The translations under genes and the position numbers were made by a program. Positions 57,418 through 64,000 of a stretch of 64,000 nt of DNA are shown here, in pieces. Where the stretch lies: positions 434,001 through 498,000 of the forward strand of contig ML240445.1 of assembly GCA_004835665.1 (NCBI GenBank). Direction: 5' to 3'. The first letter of the stretch is position 1. Every line of letters starts with the position of its first letter. Source of the stretch: Phoma sp. XZ068 (taxonomy: Eukaryota > Ascomycota > Dothideomycetes > Pleosporales > Didymellaceae). The notes beneath the pieces were generated by a model. That model searched no databases. It saw nothing but the letters and a program-made list of their open reading frames with translations, and had not been told where the DNA came from.

Positions 57418-58567
57418 GTTGGCGGCGGGAGTGTGGTGTAGACGAGGAAGGTGTAGAGGCGGTGAAAAGACTCTTGAACCTAAAGCGCACGAAAGTTAGA
57501 TGTGGGTTCCAAGGTGTAGTCGGCGAAGGCCAGGGACGGTAAGGGAGGCATGTCGGGGGTGCGTTGTCGGCGCAGGACGGTATTGAGCGCCTGCGGCGGG
57601 ATGCAGCGTCGTTCACGCCTGTGATCGCCGAGGTGTGCGGTGCAGGTGTACAACAAGCGCTGAGGGGCGCAGGGCGGCGGCGATTGACTTACGGACGATG
57701 TTCAAGAGAGCCTGTGCGTGTTGGTGATGGTGTGGGTGGGTTGACGATGTGTAGTCTAATTGATGCACAGGAAAGGGCTGGGTTGATGAGACGTGTGGAC
57801 TTGGAAAGGGCCGTGCAGCGCCACTGACACGTGACAAGGCTGGCAGAATGGCTTATCGAAGGCGATGGTCGAGTTGCGGTGAGACTGTCAGGATCCTGAT
57901 ACTCTCTGTGCCTGCGTTTCTCTTATGCACATCCGTCACAAATTGACACGTTTTGATTCCCTCGTCGCGGAAGCTGGAACCCACACAGCCCGGGAGGCAG
58001 CCATCGATTGTTTCGGACGATCGACCCCAGTATCCACTCGGGCATTGCGTGTTGAAGGGTCCACATCTGTTCGCGCCATTGGCTGAGCCAAGGGGAACAT
58101 TGGTGAATTATGATGGACATCTGTTGACAGACTCTGCCACTCTGCTTGACCAACTAGAATCGCAGCAATTTTGTGCTCTCATGATATCTGGTGATGTGTT
58201 CACATCTAGAGATAGCACACGTGTAAGCATGCAGTCAGGCCGCCGCAAGAGCGCCCCCAGCAGGCAACAGCCTTTGCATGTAAGAATCACGACTAACGAC
58301 CGAGCCTATTAATTTCATTTCGTTGTTCATGGGAATACTGGCCTTGTCGACCTGTTCCGCTCATCTCCTCCGTCCAGAGCATGCTACTAGTACACACTTC
58401 CAATCAAGTCGCCTTAACCTGATATTGCGCCAGACACCGTGCAGCTCATGATCCATCTAGTCCAGTGACAATCCACGCGCCTTTCCATGCTTTTGATACA
58501 ATAACAACCCAAAGAAACGCTAAGCCCAGAGAGAACGCCAGCAAGACATGGCACACGAAGAACGGCC
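57418..58567. other. Intergenic region upstream of ARF1
   Basis: Promoter and leader of ARF1 (minus strand) and the 3' flank of HIR1. A leader intron for ARF1 is possible, but I could not place it with confidence. No other gene seen. Confidence 0.5.
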
Positions 58568-61500
58568 CTATAGATCCGTGACCATGGCCTCGTCCTGCTG
58601 TTGGCTCTCGTGGACGATGCCGAGAAGACGCGCATATGGTACAGTAATGCGCTGGAGGTCGCGATGTTTTCCTATTCACATGTTAGTCGAACGTTTGGGA
58701 GACCATGGTGGTGAGCTTACCAAGAATTAACACCGCTTCCTTTAAGAGGTCCTCTTTCTTCCAGCCGCAGATTGTGTCATATGCTTTCTTTGTATCTTTG
58801 CTCTCTTCTTCGTCTTCGGCAAGAAGGTCGCCAGACAAACTTCGCAGCAATTCTTCAATCTTGCCTTTCAAACCTTCTGCTCCGATGCGCTTGACGTACA
58901 TGGAGAGGTAAATCTTGAACTCTTCCCTTGCGCCCAGCGTCTTTGCAGCAGCGACTCGGTTCTCTAAATGTGCCACACTGACGCAGCTCTCGAAGGTCTC
59001 GTAGCCCTCAGCAGAGATGAGCGCCTTGATGAGACGCTGAAGGTAGAATGCTCGGCCCTGCAGCAGGAACTGATTTGTTGTGTTACGTTCCAGTGATGGT
59101 ATGATACCTGCCGAAATGTTCTCCAGTGAGACCTGATCGTCCTTCTCCTTCGGAGCATTCTTGTCCTGTGATGATCTGATGTTGCCGAGCGACGAGTCTG
59201 TGGTATTCCAGTACTGACTCCCGACTGCAAACCAAGGCTCTGAAATACGTTGCCAAATGTACATATTGGCGTTATATGTGTAACCGTCACCATTGGACAT
59301 GGCAATGATGATCCGGCCTTCAGTGTTGAGCCGTGCAAAGACAATCCCAGGAGACCTGGTAAGATGAGGTCCTTGGGTATGTGCTGCAACGTCTAGAATC
59401 GGTGCAACTGAAATGGGTGGATGTGGTGCAGACATGTCCTTAAGGTTCCATACATAGCACATGCCGACTGCTGATATCGCCATTAGCCACCAACCACGGC
59501 AGTCCATGATGACAGGCTGCGCTTCCAGGATCATTGCGTTGAGTATCCTTCGGCCTGCTGGGGACCATGCATATACTGAGCCATCCTCACATGCTGCCGC
59601 GAAGAAGTTTGTGTTGCCTGTTACGAGCAAAACAGCCTTTGGCAGATAGTCTTGCCATAGTGCCTGACCCTTCTTTGTGCAGCTTATCCTGACAGGGTCG
59701 TGGTCTTGGAACCGACCTGTTCGAGATGGACCGGTGGCGTTTCGAGCTTCCAGCATGACAGTATCAGTCAGCTCCGCTTTCCCTGTGTTGGGATCTACTC
59801 CATTCTGTTGTGGTGGTTCGCTGCCATCCATTGTGCGGATGATGACACTCCTTATTTTCGGTACAGCTAGGCGCACCTGACTGACACTCAGTGACGGGTT
59901 GACGATCGCAGGTCGCAGGACCTTTGCAGTCTCATGCTCGTTAGACTTCGAAGCAGCAGCGGCGGGCGGTACAAGCCCAGTCTCGCTGTTTAGCACAATA
60001 GCTGCGCCGCCAGGTCGAACGGTAGCAGCAAGTCTTCGCTCAACTTGTCGATCTTCATCGCCTTCGATCTCTGCAAACTTCCTCTTGTTGCCAACCAGCA
60101 TTGATGCAAGACCACCCTTGGGAAACCCATCGTATGGCTTCGACAGATCGAGGATGTTGTGTGGGTTGTCGCTTCTGCCAACTGATGTGGCCGCTGCGGA
60201 CAGAAGTTGTGTTTGCGGCAATGACGATTCACCAACACCAGAAGACGAAGAAACAAGCATGGGCGCAATGCGTTTCTTGCCCTCTTTCGTCACCGTCACT
60301 CGCTGCTTAAGTTTCTCCACGCGCTGATCTGCAGGCGGCTCCGTCGGTACTGCTGGTGTCGTTGTTCCGTTTGTGAGGCTCGTTGACGTCGTTGCACCGT
60401 TGGCACCATTTGTGGTGATTGTCGGAGGTTGCACTGCTCCACCGTCACCCATGAGCGCTCCCATACGGCCCTGTACGCCCTTCAGCTCTCCGCTCTTAGC
60501 GCTCTCTTCAAGTAACAGAGCGTCTGTGCCTTCGACAATTCCAACTCTTCGACCTGCTCCAAACTTTGAGAGCGTCTTGTCGTTTTCATCCAACGAAGCA
60601 GGATAGCCAAGCTCTCCAGGCTCAAACACAAGCGTGAGGATGCTACCGTCGAGACTCGTAGCGTATAAGACTTCTCCACCAGGAGCCCATGCCAAATCGG
60701 ATATCGACTTTCCAGCCAACTCTTGCGAGATCATAAATGGTCTAGGGAAGCTTGTATTCCAAACGCTGAGACACTTGTCTTGACCAGCACACGCGACAAT
60801 TGTCACTGTCGGTAGGTACACATTCCCATCAGTCTCTGTCGGTGGGTCCTTGTAGAATAGACGCGGCGAGAATGCAGCAACCTCCACTGGACCTTCGTGA
60901 CCAACCAGACTGATATCACCGTCCCAGGTTCCACGCGGAAGGATAGCCACAGAACTAACTGGTCCATTTGTCGCGTTTGCAGCGGCAATGTGAGCGCCAT
61001 CTGGTGACCAAGAACAACGTCGGAAATATGTGGTGAGCGGCGATGTTTGGAAGGGCGCGGTAATTGTGTGCTCGAGCATGAAGTTGTTGACTTGATCTTG
61101 CTGAGTAGCGTTCGTAGGCGGCGAGTTGAAGCGGTAGACTTTGATGGTGCGGTCGTCGCTTGCGGTCGCAAAGTATTTGTTTGCGGGATCGAATGTGATG
61201 CCTTTGACATGACTCTGGTGATTTGATAGCGTCTTGAGCTTCTCGAACGAGTGTCCAGACCAGACCACTACTTTCGAGTCCAGTCCAACCGACACCAAAA
61301 TGGACGAGTCGTAGGACCAGCCAATGTCTTGCACATCATTGTCGTGGCCTATGAGACGGCGAATGACGCGCCAGTTCTCAACAGGAGGCGCTTCGTTTGA
61401 ACCTGTGCATGTCATTAGTAATGCTTTCTATCTTTCAAGAGCTTCTCTACCCACCAAAAGCAGCATGTGTCGGCGCATTTGGGTCCAGCGCGTACACACA

Positions 61501-61940
61501 GACGATCTTGTCGTCTGCACCAGAAGCCAAGTATTTGTTGTTCGAGGAGAATCGCACGGCGTGAATTGTGCCCGAATGGTGGCTGACAGCTGCGAGCTGC
61601 TTCGGTTTGGTGTATTCGGGGTTATTCGAGTTTAGGATAGCTTCGGTGGACCAGATTCGCACGTAGCCATCTATGCATGCGGGTCAGTCATACTGTCAAG
61701 GGCGGCGCATCGCATACGCGCTCCGCAATTGGTGGGATACGGACCTCCGGCGGCGGTAACAAGGCGCTTTCCATCAGGGGAGACGTGGCAGCTGTATACT
61801 TCGTGGTCTTTCAGATCGCCTAGAATGCGCGCAAGTAGTCAGTAGGGTATTCAAGGGTGCAGCCAAAGCTATATGTAGCTTGTGCATGCAGAGGGAGACT
61901 CACCCGAGTGGGTCAACCACTGCGGCTTGATCAGATGCAT
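58568..61940 (-). CDS. HIR1: Histone chaperone Hir1 (HIRA homologue)
   Basis: Five exons: 61940-61904, 61819-61745, 61670-61455, 61402-58721, 58671-58568; introns of 84, 74, 52 and 49 bp; 1037 residues. The N-terminal seven-blade WD40 propeller starts MHLIKPQWLTHSGDLKDHEV and includes GYVRIWS, YLASGADDKIVCVYAL, IRRLIGHDNDVQDIGWS and GLDSKVVVWSG. The middle is a low-complexity linker (about 380-520, with a HIRA B-domain-like segment), and the C-terminal Hira domain (about 720-950) carries GQALWQDYLPKAVLLVTGN and AWSPAGRRILNAMILEAQP. The last exon restores KHRDLQRITVPYARLLGIV. Hir1 deposits H3-H4 outside S phase and silences histone genes. Confidence 0.95.
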
Positions 61941-62534
61941 GGTCGCGTGTGGAAGACGAGCAGATGCAGCATGCTATGGCGCAACCATAGATTGGAAGAT
62001 AGAAGGCGGAGTGTGATGGTGGAAGCGCGTGGTGGTTGTTGCGCACGGCTTGGGGCGGTCGCGACAGCTGTCTGGCGTTGGCGACGCGAAGTTCAAGGCT
62101 CACGGTTGGCGCACGTTGAACAGGGGTCCATTAAGGTTTAGGTGCATGCGCCGATCACTAAAGTGGACTCGATTCTCACATGCCAAATGTGATCTCATTC
62201 CTCACACACTGAGACTCTAGACTACTTTCTGATGTGTTCACGATCTCAGTCGGCGCTCGTTCGACATTCATCGTCTCTCTCTGATTGTTCTCAGCTCAAG
62301 TCGCCATGATTCTAACGCCCATGTGTTGACAGGTTTGCTCGATAGCATCCAAGGCACGCACTTGATATGATACTATGTTACATCACCCGGTTTCCTGAGC
62401 GTGCGATCTCCCTAGCGTGAGGGCATCCTCAAATGCATTTGTGCGCATGCCATCTTCTGCTCGCAACCATACCAAGGCTGTTCTGAAGTGGTGTCGATAG
62501 TTATGGTAACGTGGTTTCTGGTAGTCATCACTAA
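61941..62534. other. Intergenic region, no gene seen
   Basis: Promoter side of HIR1 (minus strand) and 3' flank of the U1-type zinc-finger gene. Confidence 0.5.
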
Positions 62535-63412
62535 TCACACCTTGATCTTCTTCCTCTTCTTGAATACCACAGCCGGTGCGGCCGGTGTATCTTCCTCCTG
62601 CTTGATCGGCGCAGCAGCAGCATTCGCTTCTGCCTCTTCTGCTGTGGGTACATCGTGCAGTGCCTTTGTGTCGTCTTCGCCTTTCACCGGCTCTTCTGTT
62701 TTGATGTTCGGCTCTTCCTTGACCTCTGGAGTCTTCTTCGCTCCTATCAGCGCTTCCAGGTCATCGTCATCATTGCCCTTGCTCCCAGGAAAGCTCTTGT
62801 ATGTGTGGCCCCAGCCCTTCTTCTTTGTGATCAAGCCCTCTGCTGCAATCCGATCTTCCTCCGTCTCGTCGATCTTCCTCTTGTGCACGCCCTTATTTAA
62901 CTGCTTCTCTTCGAATTGTCCCTTCTCGTTGACCTCCCCCACCAGTTTCTTCGTCACGACCTTCCAGTCTCCCGCCATACCCATATCTTGCCGTGCTTCC
63001 TCAGGCAGTGCAACACCCATAGCCGCTAGCTGTTCCCATTGTCTTTTTCTGTCCTCGACTGTCGCCTTCTTCTGTGGTTCCTTCTTTGTGAACGTAGCCT
63101 TGTCGCCTACGCCTGCTGCGACGGATGGGCCTGCGCCGCTTGCTCCTGGAACAAGGCCATTGAGGCGCGCAACCTCAGCTTTCGCTTGCGCTTGCTTGCG
63201 TGCTTCGATTTCTTGTTCGCGATGTAGGCCTTTGAGGGAGCGCCGGATGTTGCCTTGGTGGCGGCCAGTGGCCTCGTGCTGCTGCTTCTCGAATTTGGTG
63301 TCTTTGACGAAGACTTCGCAGTATTTGCACCAATACTTTGGCTAGAGACTGTTAGCTGCAAACAGACGAAAGCATACGCAACACTCACTGTCGACTTCCA
63401 GTATTCTGACAT
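62535..63412 (-). CDS. U1-type zinc-finger protein, WBP4/FBP21-like
   Basis: Exon 1 (63412-63389) and exon 2 (63341-62535) across a 47-bp intron (GTGAGT...TAG, phase 0) give 276 residues. The N-terminus MSEYWKSTPKYWCKYCEVF carries a U1-C/matrin zinc finger with C13, C16, H30 and H36, followed by a conserved basic helix (GRHQGNIRRSLKGLHREQ). This start closely resembles that of WBP4/FBP21, a spliceosome-associated protein; no WW domain is visible here. The rest is Lys/Glu-rich coiled sequence with a GWGHTYKSFPGS segment and a basic end, KKRKKIKV, likely a nuclear signal. Role in splicing is inferred from the finger. Confidence 0.85.
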
Positions 63413-63692
63413 CTTGTCTGCGCAGGTTGAAGATGACGCAGGCGCGAGAAAGATTGGAGATGCACGCTGCGGGAGCTAGGCAGAATCAGGCGGTGAGTGT
63501 GTAGGGCTGAATGCGGAGAAGGGCCTCGGCCTGCAGCTTCCCCGGACGATTGGAGCCTGAGGTCCCCCCTCGTCAACAGGGTGCTCTGGACTCCTTCACT
63601 ACCTTCCACACCTCTCACAGAACCTGCTTCTTCCAGACATACACTCACGTGAAGGGCAATTCACCACCGCTTCCAGAACCACCTCGACAAAC

Positions 63693-64000
63693 ATGGCTTC
63701 CGTCGCAGTAGGCCTCGACCGTACTAGGCTCTTGAAGCCGCTTATTGTATTGGCTGGGTGGACCTTCGTGCAGGAGGTGCGCTCGCAACATGGAGGAGGC
63801 TTGCCCGCACCATGGTGCTAACCCTCCACACAGGCATGGATGTACGCGACACGCCTCCCCGCCATCTCGAAGTACGGCGTCAACCTAGACGAGAAGACCG
63901 TCACCGGGGACATGGCGACCAAGATCCCCATTGAGATTCGTCGCATTGCCGACAACTACAACCACCTGCACGAGCAGCCGCAGGTGTTCTACGCAGTCGC
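63693..64000 (+). CDS. MAPEG-like membrane protein, partial
   Basis: Exon 1 (63693-63776) and exon 2 (63834 onward, cut by the window end) across a 57-bp intron (GTGCGC, CTAAC, CAG, phase 0). The visible 83 residues start MASVAVGLDRTRLLKPLIVL with one membrane segment (KPLIVLAGWTFVQEAWMYA), then RRIADNYNHLHEQPQVFYAV. The RxxDNYNHLxEQP word is typical of fungal MAPEG-fold proteins (membrane proteins linked to glutathione and lipid metabolism). The 3' end lies outside the window. Confidence 0.7.

Overview
The window is nuclear DNA of a filamentous ascomycete (Pezizomycotina; Dothideomycetes is my guess from gene style, not something the sequence proves). Reasons: protein genes on both strands, about 50% G+C, many short introns of 45-150 bp with GT...CTAAC/CTGAC...AG signals, no operons, and fungal families such as a Zn2Cys6 regulator of the CTF1/Far type, Tma7, Iml2, Mob2 and Hir1. 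I rebuilt spliced models by hand; every model below has an exon sum divisible by three unless stated. No tRNA, rRNA, CRISPR array or intact transposon was recognised.

Layout. 1-3307: no gene seen. 3308-7496: intronless Upf1-like SF1 helicase (minus strand), with an array of eight small hairpins directly upstream. 9038-15996: compact housekeeping block: arrestin-like protein, PPIL3-type cyclophilin, ZPR1, an Rpr2/Snm1-type RNase P/MRP subunit, and lariat debranching enzyme DBR1. 17493-20119: a small unknown protein, a degenerate amidohydrolase-2 protein and TMA7. 21475-29497: sugar transporter with a GC-AG intron, an unknown 216-aa protein, IML2, SEM1/DSS1 and phosphoglycerate kinase. 30115-35051: a tandem pair of small unknown paralogues, an Mpv17/PMP22 protein and a Baeyer-Villiger-type monooxygenase. 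36043-43233: TFIIH subunit TFB4, an ammonium transporter and ethanolamine/choline kinase. 44605-47710: Far/CTF1-type transcription factor. 47711-52814: about 5 kb nearly empty of genes. 52815-64000: LEO1, MOB2, ARF1, HIR1, a U1-type zinc-finger protein and the 5' part of a MAPEG-like gene cut by the window end.

Most genes are housekeeping: transcription and chromatin (TFB4, LEO1, HIR1), RNA processing (DBR1, Rpr2-type, U1-zinc finger), translation and proteostasis (ZPR1, TMA7, SEM1, cyclophilin), metabolism and transport (PGK1, sugar and ammonium transporters, ethanolamine kinase). Several pairs are head-to-head and probably share promoters: Rpr2-type/DBR1, IML2/SEM1, LEO1/MOB2, arrestin/cyclophilin.

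The most unusual signal is the array at 7109-7496. On the helicase strand every unit carries a 4-bp stem closed by a GAAA tetraloop, and two of eight units change both arms together (CUAC/GUAG to CUGC/GCAG). This looks like a selected RNA structure in the helicase leader. Second is a previously unmarked pair of small tandem paralogues (30115-31066) with one conserved intron position.
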